DNA of 64,000 nt from Streptomyces sp. NBC_00237 (GTDB lineage: Bacteria; Actinomycetota; Actinomycetes; Streptomycetales; Streptomycetaceae), in NCBI RefSeq assembly GCF_026342435.1, contig NZ_JAPEMT010000002.1:868001-932000 (forward strand). Direction: 5' to 3'. Positions 54,998 through 63,193 of this stretch are shown here, piece by piece. Under the pieces are notes generated by a model that was not told the DNA's origin, did not search any database, and saw nothing but the letters and a program-made list of their open reading frames with translations. The first letter of the stretch is position 1. Every line of letters begins with the position of its first letter. The translations under genes and the position numbers were made by a program.

Positions 54998-56709
54998 AGG
55001 GGATGGACACGGTGACCGGACTGACCAGGACGACCCCGGCGACCCCGGCGACCGCCGTCGCGGCGGAGGCTTCCCCCGTGCGGCCGGTGTCGCTGGGCCG
55101 CGCCCTGACCGCGCTCGGCTCCGTGCTCACCTCCGGTTCCGCTTTCGTGGCGTGGACGTGGACGCGGGAGTTCCCCGGCGACCTCACGGTCGACGGATGG
55201 CCGGGCGGGCTCCAGGTGCTCACGCTGGTGTCCGGGCTGCTGACGGTGCTGGGTGCGCTCGGCGCGTACGGGATCAGGGGCTTCCGGTGGGCGGTGCCCG
55301 CCGGGGCGACGGCGGCGCTGCGGCTGTTCGCGCTGGGTGGTCTCGCCGTCACGTGGTTCACGGTCGGGGCGATCTCCTGGACGCTGGGCGGGGCGGTGAA
55401 CGTGGTGCCCGGCGGCTGGTTCGCGGCGGTCGCTTCGGCGGTGCCGGTGGTGGGGGCGTTCCTGCTGCCGCCGGACAGACGGCAGCTCGACACCTGGCGT
55501 CAACTGCCCTCCTGGGTGGAGCTGTTGCTGATCGTCGCGGCCGCCGGGGTCGGGCTGCTGGTCTTCACGTACGGCATCGGGACGGAGGGCGAGCTGTTCG
55601 CCGGGTTCCTGATCACGGCCGGTTTCGCGGCGGCCGGGCTCGCCAGGGCGGGGCTGCTCGCGCGGTTGACGGGGCTGACGGCCCGGCACCGTACAGCGGC
55701 GGCCGGGGCGGCGCTCGTGGCGGCCGTCGCGTTCCCGTTCACCGGGTCCGACGAGACGTACATGTCGGTGGGCGTCAACATCCTGATCTTCGCGACGGTG
55801 GCGCTCGGCCTGAACGTGGTCGTCGGTCTCGCCGGGCTGCTCGACCTCGGGTACGTCGCCTTCCTCGGCGTCGGCGCGTACACGGCGGCCCTGGTGTCCG
55901 GGGCGTCCGCTTCGGCTCTTGGCTTCCAACTCCCCTTCTGGGCCGCCGTATTGGCGGGCGGCTTCGTGTCGATGCTGTTCGGCCTGCTCATCGGTGCGCC
56001 GACGCTGCGGGTGCGGGGCGACTACCTGGCGATCGTGACGCTGGGCTTCGGCGAGATCTTCCGCATCGCCGTCAACAACCTCGACGGGGTCTCGGGCCCC
56101 GACATCACGGGCGGCCCCGGCGGCATCCCCAACATCCCCGACCTCTCCCTCTTCGGCTTCGACTTCGGCGCGAGCCACGTCGTCGCCGGGGTGGAGCTGG
56201 GCCGCTTCGCCAACTACTTCCTGCTGATGCTGCTGGTCACCGCCCTGGTGGTGGTCGTCTTCCAGCGCGTCGGGGAGTCGCGGACCGGGCGGGCGTGGAT
56301 CGCTATCCGGGAGGACGAGACGGCGGCGACCGCGATGGGCATCAACAGCTTCAAGCTGAAGCTGGTCGCGTTCGCGCTGGGCGCGGCGCTGGCCGGAGTC
56401 GCGGGAACGGTGCAGGCACACGTGTCGTACGCGGTGGTGCCCGACCCGTACCAGTTCGCGGGCGCGGTGCCGCCCAACTCCGCCTTCCTGCTCGCCGCGG
56501 TCGTCCTCGGAGGCACCGGCACGGTGGCGGGGCCGCTGATCGGGGCGGCGCTCCTCTACCTCATCCCGATGAAGCTCCAATTCATGCAGGACTACCAGCT
56601 GATGGCGTTCGGCATCGCGCTGATCCTGCTGATGCGGTTCCGGCCGGACGGGCTCGTCGCGGACCGCAGGAAGCGCATGAACCACGACGCGGCGGGAGCG
56701 CACGCATGA
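54994..56709 (+). CDS. livM: ABC importer permease, LivM type with long N-terminal membrane domain, 571 aa
   Basis: This is the second permease of the importer. The LivM core is at about 255-560: NVVVGLAGLLDLGYVAFLGVGAYTAALV, then RGDYLAIVTLGFGEIFRI, WIAIREDETAATAMGIN and GGTGTVAGPLIGAALLYLIP. About 240 extra residues precede it, with roughly six hydrophobic segments, as in some other actinobacterial LivM proteins. The start is taken as GTG 54994, overlapping the LivH stop by 4 nt; ATG 55003 is the alternative. Its stop overlaps the LivG start. Confidence 0.9.
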   Translation: MKGMDTVTGLTRTTPATPATAVAAEASPVRPVSLGRALTALGSVLTSGSAFVAWTWTREFPGDLTVDGWPGGLQVLTLVSGLLTVLGALGAYGIRGFRWAVPAGATAALRLFALGGLAVTWFTVGAISWTLGGAVNVVPGGWFAAVASAVPVVGAFLLPPDRRQLDTWRQLPSWVELLLIVAAAGVGLLVFTYGIGTEGELFAGFLITAGFAAAGLARAGLLARLTGLTARHRTAAAGAALVAAVAFPFTGSDETYMSVGVNILIFATVALGLNVVVGLAGLLDLGYVAFLGVGAYTAALVSGASASALGFQLPFWAAVLAGGFVSMLFGLLIGAPTLRVRGDYLAIVTLGFGEIFRIAVNNLDGVSGPDITGGPGGIPNIPDLSLFGFDFGASHVVAGVELGRFANYFLLMLLVTALVVVVFQRVGESRTGRAWIAIREDETAATAMGINSFKLKLVAFALGAALAGVAGTVQAHVSYAVVPDPYQFAGAVPPNSAFLLAAVVLGGTGTVAGPLIGAALLYLIPMKLQFMQDYQLMAFGIALILLMRFRPDGLVADRRKRMNHDAAGAHA

Positions 56710-57500
56710 GCGGCACGAGCGACCAGTACGTACTCGACGCGACCGGCGTCACCATGCGCTTCGGCGGGCTGACCGCCGTGCGCGGGGTGGACCTGAGGGT
56801 CGGCAACGGGGAGATCGTCGGCCTGATCGGGCCGAACGGCGCGGGCAAGACCACCTTCTTCAACTGTCTGACCGGCCTGTACGTCCCGACCCGGGGCACG
56901 GTCCGCTACCGGGGCACCGTCCTGCCGCCCAAGCCCCACCTGGTCACGAAGGCGGGCATCGCCCGCACCTTCCAGAACATCCGGCTCTTCGCCCACATGA
57001 CCGTCCTGGAGAACGTCCTCGTGGGCCGCCACACCCGCACCAAGGAGGGCCTGCTGTCGGCTCTCGTACGAGGTCCGGGATTTCGGCGGGCGGAGGCCGA
57101 GTCACACGAACGCGCCCTGGAACTCCTGCACTTCACCGGTCTTGCCGCGAAGGCCGACCACCTCGCCCACAATCTCCCCTACGGCGACCAGCGCAAGCTG
57201 GAGATCGCCCGCGCCCTCGCGAGCGACCCGGGACTGCTGCTCCTCGACGAACCGACGGCGGGGATGAACCCCCAGGAGACGCGCACCACCGAGGAGTTGG
57301 TGTTCGCGATCCGGGACACGGGCGTCGCCGTCCTCGTCATCGAGCACGACATGCGCTTCATCTTCAACCTCTGCGACCGGGTCGCCTGTCTGGTCCGCGG
57401 CGAGAAGCTGGTCGAGGGCACGGCGGATGTCGTACGGGGCGACGAACGCGTCGTCGCCGCCTACCTGGGCACCACGGAAACGGAAGGGGCCACCGCGTGA
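56706..57500 (+). CDS. livG: ABC importer ATP-binding protein, LivG type, 264 aa
   Basis: This is the first ATPase of the importer. The Walker A is GPNGAGKT, the Q-loop is in RTFQNIRLF, the signature is YGDQRKLEIARAL (YG-DQ in place of LSGGQ, usual for LivG), the Walker B is LLLLDEPTAGM and the switch His is in VIEHDM. The C-terminal LivG-type BCA_ABC_TP_C extension is present (VVAAYLG). ATG 56706 overlaps the LivM stop and GTG 57497 of LivF overlaps its stop. It is followed by its partner ATPase. Confidence 0.93.
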   Translation: MSGTSDQYVLDATGVTMRFGGLTAVRGVDLRVGNGEIVGLIGPNGAGKTTFFNCLTGLYVPTRGTVRYRGTVLPPKPHLVTKAGIARTFQNIRLFAHMTVLENVLVGRHTRTKEGLLSALVRGPGFRRAEAESHERALELLHFTGLAAKADHLAHNLPYGDQRKLEIARALASDPGLLLLDEPTAGMNPQETRTTEELVFAIRDTGVAVLVIEHDMRFIFNLCDRVACLVRGEKLVEGTADVVRGDERVVAAYLGTTETEGATA

Positions 57501-58213
57501 GCGCGCTGCTGGAGGTCGAGGACCTCCGCGTCTCGTACGGCAAGATCGAGGCCGTGAAGGGGATCTCGTTCCGGGTGGACGAGGGCCAGGTCGTCACGCT
57601 GATCGGCACGAACGGTGCGGGCAAGACGACCACCCTGCGCACCCTCTCGGGGCTCCTGAAGCCGTCCGGCGGGCAGGTGGTCTTCGACGGGAAGCCGCTG
57701 TCGGGGATCCCCGCGCACAGAATCGTGTCGCTCGGGCTCGCCCACTCCCCCGAGGGACGGCACATCTTCCCGCGCCTCACCATCACCGAGAATCTCCAGC
57801 TCGGAGCGTTTCTGCGCAACGACAAGGCGGGCATCGAGAAGGACATCCAACGGGCCTACGACCTCTTCCCCATCCTGGGCGAACGACGGAAGCAGGCGGC
57901 GGGCACCCTCTCCGGCGGTGAGCAGCAGATGCTGGCGATGGGACGGGCGCTGATGTCCCGGCCCAAGCTGCTGATGCTCGACGAGCCGTCGATGGGCCTC
58001 TCCCCGATCATGATGCAGAAGATCATGGCGACGATCGCGGAGCTCAGGTCGACGGGTACGACGATCCTGCTCGTCGAGCAGAACGCGCAGGCCGCGCTCT
58101 CGCTCGCCGACCACGGGCACGTCATGGAGATCGGGAAGGTCGTCCTGTCGGGGACGGGCGAGCGGCTGCTGCACGACGCGTCGGTGCGCAAGGCTTACTT
58201 GGGCGAGGACTGA
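57497..58213 (+). CDS. livF: ABC importer ATP-binding protein, LivF type, 238 aa
   Basis: This is the second ATPase of the importer. The Walker A is GTNGAGKTTT, with Thr replacing the more usual Pro or Ala. GLAHSPEGRHIFPRLTITENL is diagnostic of LivF. The signature is LSGGEQQMLAMGRAL, the Walker B is LLMLDEPSMGL and the H-loop is replaced by VEQNA, which is normal in LivF. It ends convergently, overlapping the last 19 nt of the opposite-strand DNA repair gene. It is the last gene of the plus-strand run. Confidence 0.93.
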   Translation: MSALLEVEDLRVSYGKIEAVKGISFRVDEGQVVTLIGTNGAGKTTTLRTLSGLLKPSGGQVVFDGKPLSGIPAHRIVSLGLAHSPEGRHIFPRLTITENLQLGAFLRNDKAGIEKDIQRAYDLFPILGERRKQAAGTLSGGEQQMLAMGRALMSRPKLLMLDEPSMGLSPIMMQKIMATIAELRSTGTTILLVEQNAQAALSLADHGHVMEIGKVVLSGTGERLLHDASVRKAYLGED

Positions 58214-59664
58214 CCGCACGGGGGCCTTGGCGTCGAGGTCACGGTGCTGGTGCGGGCCGTGTGGGGGGCGAGGCGGCCGGGGTTCAGGGCCAGGTGCCGG
58301 GTGGCGTACGAGCGCCAGGGCCGCCAGGTCTCGTCGTCCGGTCCTTCGGGGAGCGCCACGTCCGGGTCGCCCAGGGCACGCATGCGGATCAGTGCCGCAC
58401 TCCGGGTGTCCAGGTCCGGCAGTGCGGCGAGCGCGCGGGCCGTCTCCTCCCGGTCGGCCCCGGGGTCCAAGCGTACGGTACCGAGCGCGAGCGCGGTGGC
58501 CAGTGGCCCGGCGTCGGGCTCCCCGGTCAGGGCGCCTGGGGTCGGGAAGAGCAGGTCGAGGGTGCCGCAGGGGTTGGGGTGCGGGGTGCCGTACGACTCG
58601 ACCAGCTCGGCGGCGCGGTCCCGGCCGACCCGGAGCCGTATCGCGCACTCGTCGGGGTCGGCGGTGCCGGGCGAACGGAGGCCGGGGCGGGCCTCGACGA
58701 GGTGGGTGAGGCGAGGGTCGGTACCGAGGCGCTCGTCGACGGCGTACGGATCCGAGTCGAGGTCGAACAGGCGGCGGACCCGCTGGACGGCGGTGGTGAG
58801 GTCGCGGAGGTCGGAAAGGGTGATGCGGGCGTCGAGCCAGCCGGGGTGGGGGGCCTCGTCGACGGAGACGGTGCCGGTGCCGTGGGGGAGGCGGAGGGTG
58901 CGGCGGTAGGTGCGGTTGCCGGGGGTGCCCAGCACCTCTTCGACGCGGGGGACCGACTCCGCTTCGAGGAGGTCGAAGGTCTCGCGGGCGGCGTAGGGGC
59001 CTCGGTAGGCGAGGCGGAGGGGGATACCGGCGGCGAGGGGGGCTCCGCTCGCGGTGCGGGCCGGGGCGGGCGGGGTGGCCGGGCCGGAGGGCGCGAGGCG
59101 GGTGGCGGGTTCGGTGCGGAGAGTGGTGGGGGTGCGGGCGTAGATCGTGCGGATGGTGTCGTTGAACTGGCGGACGCTCGCGAAGCCCGAGGCGAAGGCG
59201 ATGTCCGTGACGGGCAGCGGGGTCGTCTGAAGGAGGACGCGTGCGGTGTGGGCGCGCTGCGCGCGGGCCAGGGCGATCGGGCCCGCGCCCAGTTCCGCGG
59301 TGAGCTGGCGCTGGACCTGGCGGACGCTGTAGCCGAGGCGTCCGGCCAGGCCGGGCACGCCCTCGCGGTCGACCACCCCGTCCGCGATCAGCCGCATCGC
59401 CCGCCCCACCGCGTCCGCCCGCACGTTCCAGTCGGGGGAACCCGGCACCGCGTCCGGACGGCAGCGGCGGCAGGCCCGGAAGCCGTTGCCCTGGGCGGCG
59501 GCGGCCGTGGGGAAGAAGCGGACGTTCGCACGCTTCGGGGTGACGGCCGGGCAGCTCGGTCGGCAGTAGATGCCGGTACTCGTCACGGCGAAGAAGAAGA
59601 CCCCGTCGAAACGGGCGTCGCGGCTGCTCACGGCCTCGTAGCGGGTGTCGTCGTCGGCGCTCAT
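58195..59664 (-). CDS. Ada-type activator fused to AlkA-like DNA glycosylase, 489 aa
   Basis: This is a DNA alkylation response protein. The Ada zinc domain has Cys34, Cys38, Cys65 and Cys68; Cys34 is the expected methyl acceptor. An AraC-type HTH (about 80-185; LARAQRAHTARVLLQTTPLPVTDIAFASGFASVRQFN) follows. The AlkA N-terminal domain (about 205-285) and the HhH glycosylase domain (about 290-489) come next. The catalytic Asp is kept (ALGDPDVAL), but the helix-hairpin-helix loop reads LPDLDTRSA instead of LPGIG-type, so DNA binding may differ. ATG 59664 starts after a GAGGG SD. It overlaps livF by 19 nt at the 3' ends. Confidence 0.9.
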   Translation of the reverse strand: MSADDDTRYEAVSSRDARFDGVFFFAVTSTGIYCRPSCPAVTPKRANVRFFPTAAAAQGNGFRACRRCRPDAVPGSPDWNVRADAVGRAMRLIADGVVDREGVPGLAGRLGYSVRQVQRQLTAELGAGPIALARAQRAHTARVLLQTTPLPVTDIAFASGFASVRQFNDTIRTIYARTPTTLRTEPATRLAPSGPATPPAPARTASGAPLAAGIPLRLAYRGPYAARETFDLLEAESVPRVEEVLGTPGNRTYRRTLRLPHGTGTVSVDEAPHPGWLDARITLSDLRDLTTAVQRVRRLFDLDSDPYAVDERLGTDPRLTHLVEARPGLRSPGTADPDECAIRLRVGRDRAAELVESYGTPHPNPCGTLDLLFPTPGALTGEPDAGPLATALALGTVRLDPGADREETARALAALPDLDTRSAALIRMRALGDPDVALPEGPDDETWRPWRSYATRHLALNPGRLAPHTARTSTVTSTPRPPCGQSSPK

Positions 59665-59768
59665 GCCCTCCAGTGTGCGCCGTCCACCGGCCCCGGACTC
59701 GCGGGATTCGGACAGGGAGTCCGGGACCGATGACAGGGCCGCCTCACACCTCCGGAAGCGCCGACCCA

Positions 59769-59808
59769 CCGACTAGCCGACTCACCGACTAGCCGACCCA
59801 CCGACTAG
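59769..59808. repeat. Three 16-bp tandem repeats over the rsgA stop
   Basis: The unit containing CCGACTAGCCGAC recurs with a 16-bp period (CGACTAG at 59770, 59786 and 59802). The last copy contains the rsgA stop codon, so the two earlier copies carry spare in-register TAG-like triplets just downstream of the gene. It lies in the 140-nt gap before the Ada-AlkA gene. Confidence 0.6.
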
Positions 59809-60920
59809 CGGACGCGCTGCCCGCGCTTGATGGCCCCGTTGGTCCGGCCCTCGGCGCCCATCTGCTTCCAGTTGCGCAGCATCTCCTTGCGCACCCGGGC
59901 GTCGGTCTTGGCGACGATGCGCTGGTTCTCGCGCATCAGCTTGCGCCAGCTCTCCAGCCGCCGCTCGGGCAGCGACCCGTCCTCGATGGCCGTGCGCACG
60001 GCACAGCCCGGCTCGGACTCGTGCCCGCAGTCGTGGAACCGGCAGTCGTCGGCCAGCTCCCGGATCTCCGAGAAGACCTGGCCGACCCCGGCCTCGGAGT
60101 CCCACAGCCCGACGCCGCGCAGCCCGGGGGTGTCGATGAGGACTCCCCCGCCCGGCAGCGCGAGCAGGTTGCGGGTGGTGGTGGTGTGCCGCCCCTTGCC
60201 GTCGACGTCACGGGCGGCCTGCACCTCCATCACGTCCCTGCCCAGGAGGGTGTTGGCGAGGGTGGACTTGCCCGCCCCGGACACCCCGAGCAGCACACTC
60301 GTACCCCCGGCGACGACGGCGCCGAGAACGTCCACGCCCACCCCGGTGGCGGAGCTGACGGGCAGCACCTGGACGCCGGGCGCCGTGGTCTCGACGTCCT
60401 CGACGAGGTACGAGAGCCCGGTGGCGTCCGGGACGAGGTCCGCCTTGGTGAGGACGACGAGGGGCCGCGCCCCCGACTCCCACGCCAGGGCGAGGAAGCG
60501 TTCGATACGCCCGAGGTCCAGCTCGACGGCGAGCGAGACCGCGATGATCGCGTGATCGACGTTGGCCGCGAGGATCTGCCCCTCGGACCGCTGGGAGGAG
60601 GTGGACCGCACGAACGCGGTCCTGCGCGGCAGCAGCGCACGGATGAGCTGCGGGTCACCGGCGGGTTCGACCGCGGCCCAGTCGCCGGTGCAGATGATCC
60701 GCAGTGGGTCGTGCGGGGTGACCAGAGCGGTGTCGGCGCGGATCAGACCGTCGGTGGTGACGACGTCGGCCTGCCCACGGTCCACTCGTACGACACGCCC
60801 GGGCAGCAGCCCCTGCTCGGCGTACGGAGCGAACTCGGCTTCCCACTGCGCGTCCCAGCCGTACGGCGAAAGCGGGTGCGCGGAAGTGGCGGAAGCCTGC
60901 GGAGAAGAAGAAAAAGACAA
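59805..60920 (-). CDS. rsgA: Ribosome small subunit-dependent GTPase RsgA, about 371 aa
   Basis: This is a circularly permuted GTPase that helps mature the 30S subunit. An OB-fold (about 35-105) is followed by G4 (LTKADLV), G1 (GVSGAGKSTL) and G3 (DTPGLRGVG), in the permuted order. The C-terminal zinc motif CRFHDCGHESEPGC is intact. The start is uncertain: TTG 60920 has AAGGG at ideal spacing and gives MSFSSSPQ, while GTG 60935 is 15 nt upstream. A short ORF and a hairpin lie upstream (60982-61059, 60943-60960). The neighbouring DNA repair gene is on the same strand but not obviously cotranscribed. Confidence 0.9.
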   Translation of the reverse strand: MSFSSSPQASATSAHPLSPYGWDAQWEAEFAPYAEQGLLPGRVVRVDRGQADVVTTDGLIRADTALVTPHDPLRIICTGDWAAVEPAGDPQLIRALLPRRTAFVRSTSSQRSEGQILAANVDHAIIAVSLAVELDLGRIERFLALAWESGARPLVVLTKADLVPDATGLSYLVEDVETTAPGVQVLPVSSATGVGVDVLGAVVAGGTSVLLGVSGAGKSTLANTLLGRDVMEVQAARDVDGKGRHTTTTRNLLALPGGGVLIDTPGLRGVGLWDSEAGVGQVFSEIRELADDCRFHDCGHESEPGCAVRTAIEDGSLPERRLESWRKLMRENQRIVAKTDARVRKEMLRNWKQMGAEGRTNGAIKRGQRVR

Positions 60921-60942
60921 GGTGGGACCCTTCACAGGGATG

Positions 60943-60960
60943 GCCCCGGCACCGCGTTCA
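60943..60960 (-). promoter_or_regulatory. Stem-loop in rsgA leader
   Basis: On the minus strand, CCGCGT-CCGTGA-ACGCGG forms a perfect 6-bp stem with a 6-nt loop, between the short ORF and the rsgA start. Together with the short ORF it could form an attenuator. This is inference only. Confidence 0.35.
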
Positions 60961-60981
60961 CGGACGCGGAAAGAGTGGTGG

Positions 60982-61059
60982 TCAGCCGGAGGCCACGGAG
61001 GTGGTGGAGCGGACGAGCCTGTGAGTGCGCGCGGCACCCATGACGACGACGGCAGCCAT
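60982..61059 (-). CDS. Possible 25-residue leader peptide upstream of rsgA
   Basis: The ATG at 61059 is preceded by AGGCAGGAGG at suitable distance, one of the best ribosome binding sites in the window. It encodes a 25-residue peptide (MAAVVVMGAARTHRLVRSTT, then SVASG). The second half resembles, loosely, short actinobacterial leader peptides with a basic-His-Leu-Arg core. It ends 47-62 nt before the rsgA start. It may be translated and regulate rsgA, or be chance. Only the strong SD and the position support it. Confidence 0.4.
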   Translation of the reverse strand: MAAVVVMGAARTHRLVRSTTSVASG

Positions 61060-61286
61060 CGGGCCCACCTCCTGCCTTGCTACGACGGAACAACCCGGCA
61101 GCGGAGAGCGCCGCCGGAGGAACGAGGTGAACCATAACCACGCTCCCCGGCAGCGCACCACCGATTAATTCCGCCTCCGGTCAATTCCACCTCCGACCGG
61201 CATGCCGCCGGACGGACGAAACTTCCTCCACGTGAAGCTGCGTGCCGCGCCCCTCGGTTCGGGGCGGAATCAGCGGTGGGCGATGG

Positions 61287-62498
61287 TCAGCGGTGGGCGA
61301 TGCTGTAGTTGCCGCTGCCCGTCTTGTCGTGGCTGCCGCCCGCCGGGCAGACGCCCGACGTTGCGTGGCCGCCGTAGGCCAGACCCTGGCACTTGCGGCA
61401 CCAGCGCCAGTTGTCCTGTTGGCCGGGCGGGTTGCCCGCCGAGAACGGGAGGCTGTAGTTGCCGCTGCCGGTCTTGTCGTGCGCGCCGCCGGACGGGCAG
61501 ACCGGGCCGGGGTTGCCGCCGAAGTGCAGGCCCTGGCACTTGCGGCACCAGCGCCAGTCGCGCTGCCAGCCGGGGGTGACGGCCATGTTGTGGGCGAGTA
61601 CGTAGTTGCCGCTGCCCGCCTTGGTGTGGCCGCCGCCCGCAGGACAGACCGGGTTCGCGTTGCCGCCGAAGAACATGCCCTCGCACTTGCTGCACCAGCG
61701 CCAGTCCGCCTGGTGCGGGTAGAGGGCGCGCGCGCCGTTGATGTCGTCGGCGGTGAGGGCGCGTTTGGTGAAGTTGGCGGAGACGGTCGGGAACATGACC
61801 GAGCCCGCCACGCTGGAGTGGCCGAGGCCGATGATGTGGCCGATTTCGTGCAGGGCGACGGTCTCGACGTCGAAGCCGCCCGGGACCGCGCCGATCGTCC
61901 ACAGGTGTTCGGTGTCGTCGAAGTGGACGGGTTTGGGGAGGGAGTTGGTGACGACGGAGCAGCCCGGCGGGAAGTCCGCGTGGGCGAGGACGCCGCCGAC
62001 CATGCTGTGGTCGGGGTCGTTCGCCGGTCGCCAGCCGACCCGGATGTCGGGCGCGGAGACGGTGGAGACCTCGGCGAAGATCAGCGGCACGACCGCGGAC
62101 CAGGAGCGGAATGCGTTCCGTACGGCGATGAATTCGTCGGCGCAGTCCGCGGTTCCGGTGTCGAGGGCGAATTTCAGGCTCCATTTCTTCCAGGAGCACT
62201 GGGTCGCGAAGTCGATTCCGTGATCGAGGTCGGGCAGGGCGCAGCGTGCTTGCGTCATGGCCTGCTGGGTGGAATCGTCGAAGATCCCCGTTGGCGTGAC
62301 GTTGTTGAAGCTCTGGTACTTCTGAAGCGCGGCGGACGTTTGCTCGTCCAGCTCTTCGGGCTGGTAGGCGGCCTCTTCGAGGTATCCGAACCGTACGAGG
62401 AAATTCTGTACGAGTTCGAGTCCTGGGCTGCTCTCGCCGGTCTTGGTCGGCTGGACGGCGGCTATTCCCGCAAAGGGCGCAACTGATTCTTTGGCCAT
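61287..62498 (-). CDS. Matrixin-like metalloprotease with three WxWCxKC repeats, 403 aa
   Basis: The N-terminal peptidoglycan-binding-like domain (about 20-85; LVQNFLVRFGYLEE, LQKYQSFNNVTPTGIFDDST) leads into an M10 zincin domain (about 100-265) with the zinc site HEIGHIIGLGH and a Met-turn VMFPTVS. The C-terminus has three tandem repeats of about 45 residues (about 267, 316, 365), each with WRWC-x-KC-x-G-(M/L)-x-(F/Y)-GG and VCP-x-GG-x-H-x-K-x-GSGNY. There is no signal peptide, although M10 enzymes are normally secreted. ATG 62498 follows GGGGGAAG. The substrate is unknown. Confidence 0.87.
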   Translation of the reverse strand: MAKESVAPFAGIAAVQPTKTGESSPGLELVQNFLVRFGYLEEAAYQPEELDEQTSAALQKYQSFNNVTPTGIFDDSTQQAMTQARCALPDLDHGIDFATQCSWKKWSLKFALDTGTADCADEFIAVRNAFRSWSAVVPLIFAEVSTVSAPDIRVGWRPANDPDHSMVGGVLAHADFPPGCSVVTNSLPKPVHFDDTEHLWTIGAVPGGFDVETVALHEIGHIIGLGHSSVAGSVMFPTVSANFTKRALTADDINGARALYPHQADWRWCSKCEGMFFGGNANPVCPAGGGHTKAGSGNYVLAHNMAVTPGWQRDWRWCRKCQGLHFGGNPGPVCPSGGAHDKTGSGNYSLPFSAGNPPGQQDNWRWCRKCQGLAYGGHATSGVCPAGGSHDKTGSGNYSIAHR

Positions 62499-62641
62499 GA
62501 CTTCCCCCTGTGGGTGCCGGCCTGCTGCTTTCGGAGTGCTGCTCGCTGAATTCGGAAACTACTCCGCTGGGGCGTGCGGTCAACGGGAGCGTACGGAATG
62601 ACGAGAAGAATTACGCATGTCCGCATGTACGGAGGGGGGCG

Positions 62642-63184
62642 TCAGCCCCGTTCGGGTTCCCGCGCTCTGCGGTGCGCAGCCACGCGCTCCCTCGTCGCGC
62701 AGCGCCGCGAGCAGTAGCGGCGTTCGGGCCCGCTGCCGTGGGCGAGGTAGACATGCGGGCAGGGCGGGGAGGCGCAGAGGCCGCCCGGGGGTTCCTGCCG
62801 GTCCCAGAGCAGCACGGTGAGGGCGAGGGTGGAGGAGGCCAGGAACCATTCGCCCCACGGCGCTTCGTCGTCACTGTCCAGGTGCGGGTGCCAGCCGCTG
62901 GCGCCGTCGTGCGAGGTGAGGCGCAGCCGTCCCGGGGCACCGCTCAGCAGGCCGTTGAGGGTGGCGGCGGCGGTGTCGGCGTCCGTGGCGGCGAAGACCT
63001 CGCGCAGCTGGAGGGCGGCGGCCCGCAGGTCGGCGAGGTCGGCGACGGTGAGGTCGAGGGGGCTCAACTCCCCGTGTTCGAGAAGTAGTTCACTGACGAA
63101 GGTGAGGGCCGAGGCATCCTCCTCCCGTTCACACAGGACGTTGATCAGGGCCACGGTCCGTCGGGCGGTGCGCAGGGACAGCAT
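62642..63184 (-). CDS. CGNR-type zinc finger transcriptional regulator (ABATE domain), 180 aa
   Basis: This is a regulator of the ABATE/CGNR family. The N-terminal ABATE domain (about 1-115) senses an unknown ligand. The C-terminal zinc finger has CPHVYLAHGSGPERRYCSRRCATRERVAAHRRAR, where the usual CGNR reads CATR, an actinobacterial variant. ATG 63184 is assumed; TTG 63202 lies inside the inverted repeat upstream. There is no SD, so it may be translated from a leaderless message. It diverges from an MFS transporter over a perfect inverted repeat, which suggests local control of that pump. Confidence 0.85.
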   Translation of the reverse strand: MLSLRTARRTVALINVLCEREEDASALTFVSELLLEHGELSPLDLTVADLADLRAAALQLREVFAATDADTAAATLNGLLSGAPGRLRLTSHDGASGWHPHLDSDDEAPWGEWFLASSTLALTVLLWDRQEPPGGLCASPPCPHVYLAHGSGPERRYCSRRCATRERVAAHRRAREPERG

Positions 63185-63193
63185 CCGCTGAAT

